Made by a program: the position numbers and the translations under genes. A stretch of 64,000 bases of DNA from an uncultured Prevotellaceae bacterium (lineage in GTDB: Bacteria; Bacteroidota; Bacteroidia; Bacteroidales; Bacteroidaceae). Positions 42,155 through 53,142 of this stretch are shown here, piece by piece (positions within the stretch are counted from its first letter, which is position 1; the number at the start of each line of letters is the position of its first letter). The stretch lies in assembly GCA_902779455.1 (NCBI GenBank), contig CACZBS010000013.1:1-64000 (forward strand), read 5' to 3'. Below the pieces are notes generated by a model that saw only the letters and a program-made list of their open reading frames with translations, was not told the origin of the DNA and did no database searches.

Positions 42155-42209
42155 CACGACAAACAAAAGCGGGATGCCCTGGTCGGAGCATCCCGCTTTT
42201 GTTGTCGTG
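42155..42209. terminator. Long bidirectional terminator hairpin
   Basis: cacgacaa-a-caaaagcgggatgc pairs with gcatcccgcttttg-ttgtcgtg (22 pairs, one bulge), between convergent genes. Confidence 0.88.
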
Positions 42210-42226
42210 GGAAGAAAAGCGACGGC

Positions 42227-43033
42227 TTACTGGATCGTGACCTTCTCGCCGCCAATGATGTAGATGCCGCGCGAGAGTCCGAGGTTGCCGCGCTGGGCCT
42301 GCTTCTTGACGAGGTTGCCCTTCAGGTCGTAGACGTCGACGCGGGCGTCGGCACCCATGGCCTTGATGCCGGTGGTCTCAAGGGCGGCGAGGCTCGAGAC
42401 GTGCTGGATCTTCAGTTCGCCGGCCGTGGCCGACTGCTGCTCCCAGGTGAAGCCGCAACGGGTGGGCAGGAAGGCCTTGTCGGCCTCGGTGCGGATGAGG
42501 ACGCTCTCAAGCACCTCGACGTTCTGCTTGGCGGGGATGCCGTAGCGGCCCTCCTTCTGGATGGTCTCCCAGCTGCTGCCGAAGGCCACCTGATTGCCGC
42601 GGTTGTCGGACATGCGGACGGTCTGGACGTCGGCGTCGAAGCCCTCGGCCTCAGTGTTCTTCACACGGAGATACTGCGACTTGGGCGAGAAGATGAGGTA
42701 AGGCATGCCGGCCTGCAGACCCTCGCTGGTGCAGTCGACGAAGTAGAGGTTCAGCACGTCGCCCTCCTGGGCGATGGCGGCCAGACGCTCGATGCGCACG
42801 TCGGCAGCGGCCTCGCTGAGCTGCTCAGCCGTGACGGTCATGGGCAGGCAGAGCGTGTTGTAGCCGGCAAAGAGGTAGCGGTTGAGCTGTACGGTCTGCT
42901 CAGTGTTCTGAAGCATCTCCACGTTGAGTTTGGCCGACGTGGCATAAAGATTCTTCACTCTGTTCTGACGCTGTGCAGCGGCGGGCATGCACAAGGTGGC
43001 GGCTGCCACTAAAGTAAGTACAAGATGTTTCAT
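42227..43033 (-). CDS. Secreted protein with T9SS-type tail
   Basis: A 268-residue protein with signal peptide 1-20 (LTLVAAATLCMPAAAQ). Central beta-rich region (YNTLCLPMTVTAEQLSEAAA) typical of Prevotella secreted proteins but without a named domain. C-terminal VDVYDLKGNLVKKQ...GIYIIGGEKV is a type IX sorting-like tail. It lies 94 bases behind the fimbrial-type lipoprotein gene, with a hairpin between them. Function unknown. Confidence 0.8.
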   Translation of the reverse strand: MKHLVLTLVAAATLCMPAAAQRQNRVKNLYATSAKLNVEMLQNTEQTVQLNRYLFAGYNTLCLPMTVTAEQLSEAAADVRIERLAAIAQEGDVLNLYFVDCTSEGLQAGMPYLIFSPKSQYLRVKNTEAEGFDADVQTVRMSDNRGNQVAFGSSWETIQKEGRYGIPAKQNVEVLESVLIRTEADKAFLPTRCGFTWEQQSATAGELKIQHVSSLAALETTGIKAMGADARVDVYDLKGNLVKKQAQRGNLGLSRGIYIIGGEKVTIQ

Positions 43034-43082
43034 AACTCAATCGGTTTAGTGAATATTCTGTTTTATCTTGCAATATTACAAA

Positions 43083-43106
43083 AAAACGCGCACATTGGCG
43101 CGTTTT
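43083..43106 (-). terminator. Terminator of the fimbrial-type lipoprotein gene
   Basis: Stem aaaacgcgc/gcgcgtttt, loop acattg; further A on the left gives a U run in the minus-strand transcript. Confidence 0.75.
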
Positions 43107-43127
43107 CCCTTGAATATTTAGTATTTT

Positions 43128-44036
43128 TTAATAGCTGATGCGCTGCGACAGCTCCCAATCTGTTTCTGCAACGAATGAAAATGTATTCTGGCTGTCGTGC
43201 TCGAAGAAGTCGCCCTCGACGATGGTCTGCTTGTGATGCTCGACGGGGATGTCGCTGAACGTACGCTCCAGGTAGACGGTGTTGTCGGATGTATCCTTAT
43301 AATAAGAGTAGGCCGTAACCTTGAGTTTCAGTGTACCTGTATCCTGCTGGAGGAAGGTGTAGATGGGAATAGTGACGGGTGAGGTCTGGTTCTGAACACT
43401 GACGACCTTCATCTGCTGCGAGTTGACATTGCCGCCATAGCCCGTAACGGCATTGAATACGCCTGAGCCGCCAGTATAGTAAATACTGACAAACTTAACG
43501 TCGGCAGGAATCTCGTCGTTGATGATAAATGAGACCTTAGTTGCGGCGCGCTTGAGGGTGATCTCGTGGGTCTTGGCCTCCTTGGTCACAACGATGTCGC
43601 CATAATAATAAAAGGTGTCGCTATAGCCTAAAGCATTCGTGAACTGGATATTCTCGGGATCACTGATTGGAGGATTTCCATCTTTGCTGCTATGGGCCAG
43701 CACCAGGAGCTTATACGTGCCGGGAGCCAGCGAGAGGGCCACCTGACCGTAGCCGTCATCGCCCTTCAGCTGCGAGCGGCTCTCCACTTTCTGACCGTCC
43801 TTATAGAGCACGAAGTTGAAGCGTGTGCAATAGTCGGTGATGTTGACCATGGCACGCGTCTCAAACGCATCGTCGACGCGATTGCCGGCCACACGGATGA
43901 TCAGGTTGGCATTCTCAGGCGTCACCGCCGGCGTCTCCTCGTCGAAGACGGCCTTCTCGCACGACGTGAGGCCGAATGTCATGGTCATCGCGGCCATCAG
44001 AGCCACTAGACATAAGGGGGAAAAGTGCTTCTTCAT
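43128..44036 (-). CDS. FimB/Mfa2-like fimbrial lipoprotein
   Basis: A 302-residue lipoprotein with lipobox GLTSC (about Cys26). The fold pattern resembles FimB/Mfa2 anchors and FimA-like subunits of Bacteroidales type V pili: ANLIIRVAGN..ETRA, VALSLAPGTYKLLVLAHSS, HEITLKRAATKVSFIIND. Mfa2-type proteins anchor and limit fimbriae. No further fimbrial genes lie nearby, so its function is uncertain. Promoter box TATATTTG at 44072-44065. Confidence 0.75.
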   Translation of the reverse strand: MKKHFSPLCLVALMAAMTMTFGLTSCEKAVFDEETPAVTPENANLIIRVAGNRVDDAFETRAMVNITDYCTRFNFVLYKDGQKVESRSQLKGDDGYGQVALSLAPGTYKLLVLAHSSKDGNPPISDPENIQFTNALGYSDTFYYYGDIVVTKEAKTHEITLKRAATKVSFIINDEIPADVKFVSIYYTGGSGVFNAVTGYGGNVNSQQMKVVSVQNQTSPVTIPIYTFLQQDTGTLKLKVTAYSYYKDTSDNTVYLERTFSDIPVEHHKQTIVEGDFFEHDSQNTFSFVAETDWELSQRISY

Positions 44037-44064
44037 ATTCGTTAGGTCTTAATTATTTGCATTG

Positions 44065-44072
44065 CAAATATA
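44065..44072 (-). promoter_or_regulatory. -7 box of the fimbrial-type lipoprotein gene
   Basis: TATATTTG on the minus strand, 29 bases before the ATG. Confidence 0.5.
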
Positions 44073-44200
44073 GTATTTTAATGCATAACGTTAAACAAAC
44101 GGGCAAAAATCTTAACAATCTTTAAGCCTTTCAATGCTTCATTGCGACGTAAAAAGAAATATATGTGACATTTCTGTATATCAGTAAGGAAGAAAATGTG

Positions 44201-44208
44201 TAACTTTG
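44201..44208 (+). promoter_or_regulatory. -7 box of the xylanase operon
   Basis: TAACTTTG, 63 bases before the xylanase ATG. No TTTG -33 at standard spacing, consistent with activator control by a xylan-responsive regulator not present in this window. Confidence 0.55.
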
Positions 44209-44261
44209 CAGCCAGAATGTCGAACGACAGCTGACAAGAGCGATACAAACCAAAAACCTGA

Positions 44262-46466
<2,205 letters not shown>

Positions 46467-46509
46467 GGTAGTGAAAGAGGACATACATGTACAAAACAAT
46501 CTTTGCTAT

Positions 46510-49092
46510 ATGAAACATCACCTGCTTTACATCACAGTCATGCTGTGCGCCACACTCGGCGCCACAGCCCAACAGTTGCCCTACCAGAACCCGGAACTCA
46601 GCGCCAAGGAGCGAGCCCGCGACCTGTGCTCACGCCTCACGCTCGAAGAGAAGGCCATGCTCATGCAGGACGAGAGCCCGGCCATTCCCCGCCTGGGCAT
46701 CAAGAAGTTCTTCTGGTGGAGCGAGGCCCTGCACGGGGCTGCCAACATGGGCAACGTCACCGTGTTTCCCGAGCCGGTGGCCATGGCCTCGTCGTTCAAT
46801 CCCGACCTGCTCTACAAGGTCTTCGACGCAGCCAGCACCGAGTTCCGGGCCCAGTATAACGAGCGCATGCAGCGCGGTTCGGGCGAGGACGAGAAATTCC
46901 ACAGCCTCAGCGTCTGGACGCCCAACGTCAACATCTTCCGCGACCCGCGCTGGGGTCGCGGGCAGGAGACCTACGGCGAGGACCCCTACCTGACGTCAGT
47001 GATGGGCACCCAGGTGGTGCGCGGACTGCAGGGCCCCGAGTCGTCGAAGTATCGCAAGCTGTGGGCCTGCGCCAAGCACTATGCCGTCCACAGCGGTCCG
47101 GAGTACACGCGCCACACGGCCAACCTGACCGACGTGTCGCCCCGCGACCTGTGGGAGACCTACATGCCAGCCTTCAAGACGCTGGTCCAGGAGGCTAAGG
47201 TGCGCGAGGTGATGTGCGCCTACCAGCGCCTCGACGACGACCCCTGCTGCGGCAGCAACCGACTGCTGCAGACCATCCTGCGCGACGAATGGGGATTCGA
47301 ATATCTGGTGGTGAGCGACTGCGGTGCCGTGAGCGATTTCTACACTTCCCATAAGTCGTCATCGTCGCCCGTGACAGCATCGGCCAAGGCCACACTGGCC
47401 GGCACCGACGTGGAGTGCGGCTTCGGCTATGCCTACAAGAGCATTCCCGAGGCTGTCCGTCGGGGGCTCATCACTGAGCAGGAGGTCGACAAGCACGTCC
47501 TCCGGCTGCTCGAAGGCCGCTTCGACCTGGGCGAGATGGATGCCCCGGAGCTCGTAGAATGGTCGCGCATCCCCTACTCTGCCATGTCGTCGAAGGAGCA
47601 CGCCCAGACAGCCCTCGACATGGCCCGCCAGAGCATCGTCCTGCTGCAGAACCGCGGCGGCGTGCTGCCCCTGCAGAAGAACAAGGAGCGCATTGCCGTC
47701 ATCGGGCCCAACGCCGACAATGCCCCGATGATGTGGGGCAACTACAACGGTGTGCCCAATCACACCGTGACCATCCTCGACGGCATCCGCGCCAAGCAGA
47801 AGAAGCTGACCTACCTGCCCGGCTGCGACCTGACCTACGATAAGGTGATGGACTGCCTCTTGGCCACGCAGTGTGCGGCTGACGGCAAGCGGGGCATGAA
47901 AGGCACCTTCTGGAACAACACCGAGATGGAGGGCCGCCCCGTCACGACGCAGCAATACACCACGCCGCTGGCTGTCACCACCGCCGGCATGCACAACTTT
48001 GCCCCGGGCGTCAAGATCGAAGACTTCTCGGCTCGCTACGAGACCACATTCACGCCGCAGGCCGACGGCGAATACGTGGTCAACGTGGAGGGCTGCGGAC
48101 ACTTCGAACTTTACATCGACGGCGAGCAGAAGTTCGTGCAGCACACATGGCGGACGACGCCCGTGCGCACCCCCATCCAAGGCATCAAAGGCAAGCCGTG
48201 CAACATCGAAGTGCGCTTCCAGTTTGTCAAGACTTGGGGCGCCAACCTGAAGATCAACGTAGCCCGCGAACAGCCCATCGACTATCAGCAGGCCATCGAC
48301 CAGCTCCGCGGCATCGACAAGGTGATCTTCGTCGGAGGCATCTCGCCAGCACTCGAGGGTGAAGAGATGCCTGTCGACATCGAGGGCTTCAAGGGCGGCG
48401 ACCGCACCAGCATCGAACTGCCCCGCGTGCAGCGCGAGTTTCTGAAAGCCCTGAAGGCTGCGGGCAAGACCGTCATCTTCGTCTGTTGCTCCGGCTCGGC
48501 CATTGCCCTGTTGCCCGAGACGGAGTCGTGCGACGCCATCGTCCAGGCATGGTATGCCGGACAGGAGGGCGGCACGGCCGTGGCCGACGTGCTCTTCGGC
48601 AGCCATAATCCCTCGGGCAAGCTGCCCGTCACGTTCTACAAGTCGACGTCTCAACTGCCTGACTATGAAGATTATTCGATGCGCGGACGCACCTACCGCT
48701 ACTTCGACGACCCGCTCTTCGCCTTCGGCTTCGGCCTGAGCTATACCTCCTTCGAGACAGGCAAGGCCGTCATCGAGGGCTCGAACGGCGATTTCACCCT
48801 CAACATCCCCGTCAGCAACACGGGCCGCCGCGACGGCACGGAGACCGTTCAGGTCTACATCCGCAACACGTCGGACCCCGACGGGCCGCTGAAGTCGCTC
48901 CGCGGATTCCAGCGCATCAGCGTCAAGGCTGGTCAGACGGCCACGGCCCAGGTGCGGCTCACCCGCAAGAGCTTCGAGTTCTTCGACGTCTCGACCAACA
49001 CGATGCGCACGAAGCCCGGGACCTACGAAATCCTCTACGGCAACAGTTCGCTCAATGCTGACCTCAAGTCATTGGAGGTCACGCTGCGCTAA
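46510..49092 (+). CDS. GH3 beta-xylosidase with PA14 insert
   Basis: An 860-residue secreted glycosidase: signal peptide 1-20 (YITVMLCATLGATAQ), GH3 N-terminal barrel with nucleophile Asp270 (VVSDCGAVSDF), then the alpha/beta sandwich interrupted by a PA14 domain (about 455-590; EDFSARYETTFTPQADGEYV) and a C-terminal Fn3-like domain (TFNIPVSN-like strand, SLRGFQRISVKAGQT). This resembles P. ruminicola Xyl3 enzymes, which release xylose from xylo-oligosaccharides, the product of the upstream xylanase. The start was set at the ATG before the signal peptide; longer frames overlap the xylanase gene. Confidence 0.92.
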   Translation: MKHHLLYITVMLCATLGATAQQLPYQNPELSAKERARDLCSRLTLEEKAMLMQDESPAIPRLGIKKFFWWSEALHGAANMGNVTVFPEPVAMASSFNPDLLYKVFDAASTEFRAQYNERMQRGSGEDEKFHSLSVWTPNVNIFRDPRWGRGQETYGEDPYLTSVMGTQVVRGLQGPESSKYRKLWACAKHYAVHSGPEYTRHTANLTDVSPRDLWETYMPAFKTLVQEAKVREVMCAYQRLDDDPCCGSNRLLQTILRDEWGFEYLVVSDCGAVSDFYTSHKSSSSPVTASAKATLAGTDVECGFGYAYKSIPEAVRRGLITEQEVDKHVLRLLEGRFDLGEMDAPELVEWSRIPYSAMSSKEHAQTALDMARQSIVLLQNRGGVLPLQKNKERIAVIGPNADNAPMMWGNYNGVPNHTVTILDGIRAKQKKLTYLPGCDLTYDKVMDCLLATQCAADGKRGMKGTFWNNTEMEGRPVTTQQYTTPLAVTTAGMHNFAPGVKIEDFSARYETTFTPQADGEYVVNVEGCGHFELYIDGEQKFVQHTWRTTPVRTPIQGIKGKPCNIEVRFQFVKTWGANLKINVAREQPIDYQQAIDQLRGIDKVIFVGGISPALEGEEMPVDIEGFKGGDRTSIELPRVQREFLKALKAAGKTVIFVCCSGSAIALLPETESCDAIVQAWYAGQEGGTAVADVLFGSHNPSGKLPVTFYKSTSQLPDYEDYSMRGRTYRYFDDPLFAFGFGLSYTSFETGKAVIEGSNGDFTLNIPVSNTGRRDGTETVQVYIRNTSDPDGPLKSLRGFQRISVKAGQTATAQVRLTRKSFEFFDVSTNTMRTKPGTYEILYGNSSLNADLKSLEVTLR

Positions 49093-49110
49093 AATAATAT
49101 GCAAAAAAAA

Positions 49111-49208
49111 ATGGTACAATTTGGCTGCCCCTGTAGGAGGCGACGTGTCCCCACGTCGCACTTACCTCGGGTGCGCGTGAGGACACGCGACCTCCTAAAT
49201 CGTACCAA
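49111..49208. repeat. TIR element with GGTAC ends
   Basis: atggtacaattt/aaatcgtaccaa outer ends and taggaggcgacgtgtcc/ggacacgcgacctccta inner arms, with a further ccacgtcgc. About 98 bases, between the GH3 and SDR genes; a different family from the other repeats here. Confidence 0.7.
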
Positions 49209-49257
49209 CTTATTTTTTACGGTCACTAAGGTTCAGGAAACCCAAAAACAAAAAGAT

Positions 49258-49992
49258 ATGACAAGGAAAGACAAGAAAGCAATCGTCGTCGGGGCTAGTT
49301 CCGGCATTGGCAAGGAGGTGGCACGCCTGCTGATAGCCGACGGATGGCATGTGGGCATTGCCGCACGTCGCTTGGAGCCGCTGACGGAACTGAAAGTCAC
49401 GGCCCCGGACCGCGTTGAGGTGGCGGCCATTGACGTGACACAACCGGACGCCGGCGAGCGACTGCTGCAGCTGGCCGACAGGCTCGAAGGCATGGACCTC
49501 TACTTCCATTCCTCCGGCATCGGCAAGCAGAACCGCACGCTCGAAACAGAAATTGAACTGCGCACGATAGAGACCAATGCGGTGGGGTTCACGCGGATGA
49601 TCGACACGGCCTACAGGTATTTCGCAGAGCGCGGCAAAGGCCATATAGCAGCCATCACCTCGATAGCAGGCACGAAAGGTCTCGGCCCGGCACCAGCCTA
49701 TTCGGCCACCAAAGCCCTGCAGGCCAACTACCTCCAGGCTCTGGAGCAGCAGGCCCGCCAAAACGGTCTGGACATCCACATCACCGACATCCGCCCGGGA
49801 TTCGTCGACACGGCATTGCTCAGCGGCACGTTCCGCTATCCCATGATGCTGCGCCCGGAGAGCGTGGCCCGCGACATCGTAAGCAGCATCTATCGTCAGC
49901 GTCACGTCCGGGTGATCGACCTGCGCTATCGCATCCTCACGTTCCTCTGGCGACTCGTCCCCAATTGGCTGTGGCGCAGGCTGCGCCTGTAA
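49258..49992 (+). CDS. Short-chain dehydrogenase/reductase
   Basis: A 244-residue classical SDR: cofactor motif GASSGIGKE (about 12-20), catalytic Ser in SIAGTKG and YSATK (Tyr/Lys), with a C-terminal hydrophobic/basic end (FLWRLVPNWLWRRLRL) that may associate with the membrane. Substrate unknown. Start at the ATG preceding the Rossmann motif; upstream is a TIR repeat. Monocistronic. Confidence 0.9.
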   Translation: MTRKDKKAIVVGASSGIGKEVARLLIADGWHVGIAARRLEPLTELKVTAPDRVEVAAIDVTQPDAGERLLQLADRLEGMDLYFHSSGIGKQNRTLETEIELRTIETNAVGFTRMIDTAYRYFAERGKGHIAAITSIAGTKGLGPAPAYSATKALQANYLQALEQQARQNGLDIHITDIRPGFVDTALLSGTFRYPMMLRPESVARDIVSSIYRQRHVRVIDLRYRILTFLWRLVPNWLWRRLRL

Positions 49993-50031
49993 AAAAAAAA
50001 AGAACTCTCACGATGATGAGAGTTCTTTTTC
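49991..50031. terminator. Bidirectional terminator between SDR gene and ssrA
   Basis: Perfect stem agaactctca/tgagagttct, loop cgatga, with A10 on the left and T5 on the right, so it serves both strands. Confidence 0.9.
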
Positions 50032-50043
50032 TCGTAACATAAG

Positions 50044-50441
50044 TGGAGCTGGAGGGAGTCGAACCCTCGTCCGCACAAGGAAACCATGCGCTTTCTACAT
50101 GCTTATTCCAGACTAGATTTTCGTGCGCCGACAAGACCTGGACCACTGGGCCGACGCCTTATCCCCTAAAACTTCATCGGCGATGCGGGGCCTCCCGCCG
50201 ACTATTTCCGAAAGATCTGCGCCGCTTGACCCTCGGGTTCGGAACCACACCCTTGGAGCGACGTCTCGTTCGCCTACCTTGTAAGCGAATTAAGCTCGTA
50301 ATCTACTATACTTCGATTAAGCAGCGAGAGCATACTCGTTGTTGCCAATTAATTTTCCGACCGAATGGATTATGGAGCCTACAGCCGTCGCTCCGCATGC
50401 TTACGCACCATCTCATCTTGCCGTCAAATCCAGTCAACCCC
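50044..50441 (-). ncRNA. ssrA: tmRNA (transfer-messenger RNA)
   Basis: Starts GGGGTTGACTGGATTTGACG and ends with a T-arm GAGGGTTCGACTCCCTC and acceptor CAGCTCC; the ends pair as a tRNA-like domain (GGGGTTG/CAGCTCC). The internal tag reading frame ends GNNEYALAA followed by TAA (50346-50317). CCA is not encoded. About 398 bases. Promoter box TATCTTTG at 50508-50501 implies a 5' leader removed by RNase P. Rescues stalled ribosomes and tags the peptides for degradation. Confidence 0.94.
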
Positions 50442-50500
50442 ATTGTTCTTGAGCATGCTGATACCATCTGACAAAGACGACTATCTGGCGTTTGCGGTTG

Positions 50501-50508
50501 CAAAGATA
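50501..50508 (-). promoter_or_regulatory. -7 box of ssrA
   Basis: TATCTTTG on the minus strand, about 60 bases before the mature tmRNA 5' end; divergent from the wza promoter. Confidence 0.55.
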
Positions 50509-50552
50509 GCAACTTTTTCCGATTCGGCAAAGGTTTTTCCGAAGAAATGTTG

Positions 50553-50560
50553 TACCTTTG
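50553..50560 (+). promoter_or_regulatory. -7 box of the exopolysaccharide export gene
   Basis: TACCTTTG, 72 bases before the ATG of the Wza-like gene. Confidence 0.55.
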
Positions 50561-50631
50561 CAATAATTTTCCGAAAAAGGAGTTATATATAGGTAATACG
50601 AACAAAAAAAACAATATTGAAGCAAACCATA

Positions 50632-53142
50632 ATGAAGAAGTTTTTCTTATTGCTGACCATGCTGGTCACGACGTTCACCTGTGCGATGGCTCAGTCGACG
50701 ATGACTGACCAGCAGGTAGCAGCTTTTGTGCTGGAGGAAAGCCAGAAAGGCACGTCGCAGACCGAGATCGTGACAAAACTGATGCAGCGCGGTGTTGACA
50801 TCCAGCAGCTGCAACGCGTGAGGCGCAAGTATGACCGCCAGGTCAACCAGTCGGGCATGGGAAGCGTGGCCGACGAGGCCATGACTAAGGCCGAGAACCG
50901 CATGCGCACCAACAACGGACAGACCCGCCGCACCGTCGGCGACCCCAACTCGACCAGCTACCGTGTGCGTGGCAACAACCAGTCGGGCACTTACACCAGC
51001 ACCGACCCCGACGTCTTGCAGATGCAGGCCGAGCTGGGCGGACTGATGCCCGTCGACTCCATCGCCCTGCTGGAGCAGATGCTGGCCGAGCGCGACGCCC
51101 AGAAGTCGCGCATCTTCGGCCACGACATCTTCAACAATGAGAACCCCGTCTTCGAGACATCCATGAACATCGCCACCCCGCAGAACTACCTGCTGGGGGC
51201 TGGCGATCAGGTCATCATCGACATCTATGGCGCCTCGCAGGCCAGCATCAGCCAGACCATCTCGCCCGACGGCTATGTCACCGTCGAGGGCTATGGCCCC
51301 ATCATGCTGGCCGGACTGACCGTCAGCCAGGCTCAGGCCCGGCTGCGCTCACAGCTCGGCGAGCGCTATCAGAGCAGCCAGATCCGCATGAGCGTCGGCC
51401 AGACCCGCACCATCACGGTCAACATCGTCGGCGAGGTGAAGATGCCCGGCACCTACACGCTATCGGCCTTTGCCTCAGTGATGAACGCCCTCTATCTGGC
51501 CGGCGGCATCAGCGACCTCGGCACCGTGCGTAACATCAAGGTCTACCGAGCCGGCAGGCTCATCTCGACGGTCGACGTCTACGACTATATCATCAACGGC
51601 AAGCTGGGCGGCAATGTCCGGCTGGCCGACAACGACATGATCATCGTCGACACCTACGAGTCGCTCGTCAACATCTCCGGCCGCGTGAAGCGCCCCATGT
51701 TCTACGAGATGAAGCAGGGCGAAAGCCTCAAGTCGCTGCTGAAGTATGCCGGCGGATTCTCCGGCGACGCCTATCGCAGCTCCGTGAGGGTCATCCGACA
51801 GAACGGTGCGCTCTACAGCGTCCATACGGTCAACGAGTTCGACATGGGCACCTTCCACATGGCCGACGGCGACTCCGTGGCCGTCGACTCCATCGTCAAG
51901 CGCTTCTCGAACATGGCCGAGGTCAAGGGCGCCGTCTTCCGTCCCGGCACCTATCAGATCGGCGGCGAGTTGACCACCGTGCGCGCCCTCATCGAGGCGG
52001 CCGGACTGACCGAGGACGCCTTCACGCCCCACGCCGTCATGCACCGCATGAAGGCCGACCGCACACTTGAGGTGCTCTCCGTCGACGTGGCCGGCATCAT
52101 GGAGGGTCGCGTGGCCGACGTCCCCCTGAAGAACGAGGACGTGCTCTACATCTCAAGCCGCAAGGAGATGACCGAGAGCCAGACACTCACCATCCACGGT
52201 GAGGTGCAATACCCCGGCGTCTACAAATACGCCGAAAACGAAACCATCGAGGACTTCATCCTCCAGGCCGGCGGACTGACCGAGGCCGCCTCGACAGCCA
52301 AGGTCGACGTGGCCCGCCGCATCATCGACCCCAGTGCCACCTCGACACTCGACAGCGTCGCCCAATACTTCTCGTTCGCCCTGAAAGACGGCTTCATCAT
52401 CGACGGCAACGAAGCCTTCCACCTGGAGCCCTTCGACGAGGTCTATGTCCGCAAGAGCCCCGGCTACTCGCCCCAGCAGAACGTGAAGGTAGAGGGCGAA
52501 GTGCTCTATGAGGGCACCTACACCCTGTCGAAGAAGAGCGAGCGCATCAGCGAGGTCATCCGCAAGGCCGGCGGCCTGTCGAAGAACGCCTATGCCAGCG
52601 GCGCCCGGCTCATCCGCCAGCGCACCGCCGAGGAGCAGGCCCGTCAGGATGCCCTGAAGGAAGCCGCCAAGCGCTCCAGCGGCAAGGACTCGATCGACAT
52701 CAGCAAGATCGACCTCAGCCCGACCTACCCCGTCGGCATCAACCTCGAAGAAGCACTCCGCCACCCAGGCAGCGACGCCGACGTCGTGCTGCGCGAAGGC
52801 GACCGCATCATCGTCCCGGAATACAGCGGCACGGTGAAGATCAACGGCGAGGTGATGTATCCCAACACCGTAGGCTTCGTCGAGGGCATGTCGCTCCGCG
52901 ACTACATCAACCAGGCCGGCGGCTACGGCGACAACGCCAAGAAGAGCCAGACCTATATCATCTACATGAACGGCAACGTGGCCAAAGCCGACCGCAAGCA
53001 CCGCCCTGCCCCCGGCTGCGAGATCGTCGTCCCGACCAAACAGCAGCGCTCCAAGCTGACCACCACCGAGATGCTCGCCATCGGCACATCGACAGCCTCC
53101 ATCGCCGCCATGGTGGCCACGCTGGTCAACGCCCTGAAGTAA
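50632..53142 (+). CDS. Wza-like polysaccharide export protein with multiple SLBB domains
   Basis: An 836-residue outer-membrane export protein. Signal peptide 1-20 (LLLTMLVTTFTCAMAQ); an N-terminal helical region with TDQQVAAFVLEESQKGTSQT; a Poly_export domain near 185-270 (YLLGAGDQVIIDIYGASQAS); then a series of SLBB repeats recognisable by VKRPMFYEMKQGESLKSLLK, VQYPGVYKYAENETIEDFIL, VLYEGTYTLSKKSERISEVI and VMYPNTVGFVEGMSLRDYIN. A final membrane-like segment (TASIAAMVATLVNA). Longer than E. coli Wza, as usual in Bacteroidetes. First gene of the exopolysaccharide locus; overlaps the convergent gene by 17 bases. Confidence 0.92.
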   Translation: MKKFFLLLTMLVTTFTCAMAQSTMTDQQVAAFVLEESQKGTSQTEIVTKLMQRGVDIQQLQRVRRKYDRQVNQSGMGSVADEAMTKAENRMRTNNGQTRRTVGDPNSTSYRVRGNNQSGTYTSTDPDVLQMQAELGGLMPVDSIALLEQMLAERDAQKSRIFGHDIFNNENPVFETSMNIATPQNYLLGAGDQVIIDIYGASQASISQTISPDGYVTVEGYGPIMLAGLTVSQAQARLRSQLGERYQSSQIRMSVGQTRTITVNIVGEVKMPGTYTLSAFASVMNALYLAGGISDLGTVRNIKVYRAGRLISTVDVYDYIINGKLGGNVRLADNDMIIVDTYESLVNISGRVKRPMFYEMKQGESLKSLLKYAGGFSGDAYRSSVRVIRQNGALYSVHTVNEFDMGTFHMADGDSVAVDSIVKRFSNMAEVKGAVFRPGTYQIGGELTTVRALIEAAGLTEDAFTPHAVMHRMKADRTLEVLSVDVAGIMEGRVADVPLKNEDVLYISSRKEMTESQTLTIHGEVQYPGVYKYAENETIEDFILQAGGLTEAASTAKVDVARRIIDPSATSTLDSVAQYFSFALKDGFIIDGNEAFHLEPFDEVYVRKSPGYSPQQNVKVEGEVLYEGTYTLSKKSERISEVIRKAGGLSKNAYASGARLIRQRTAEEQARQDALKEAAKRSSGKDSIDISKIDLSPTYPVGINLEEALRHPGSDADVVLREGDRIIVPEYSGTVKINGEVMYPNTVGFVEGMSLRDYINQAGGYGDNAKKSQTYIIYMNGNVAKADRKHRPAPGCEIVVPTKQQRSKLTTTEMLAIGTSTASIAAMVATLVNALK

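Noticed and set aside
47359..48654. Minus-strand frame of 431 codons inside the GH3 gene
   Set aside because: Antisense shadow of an intact glycosidase with catalytic motifs.
50509..50545. Phased tttttccga repeats before wza
   Set aside because: Two copies 20 bases apart in T-rich sequence between divergent promoters; too weak to call an operator.
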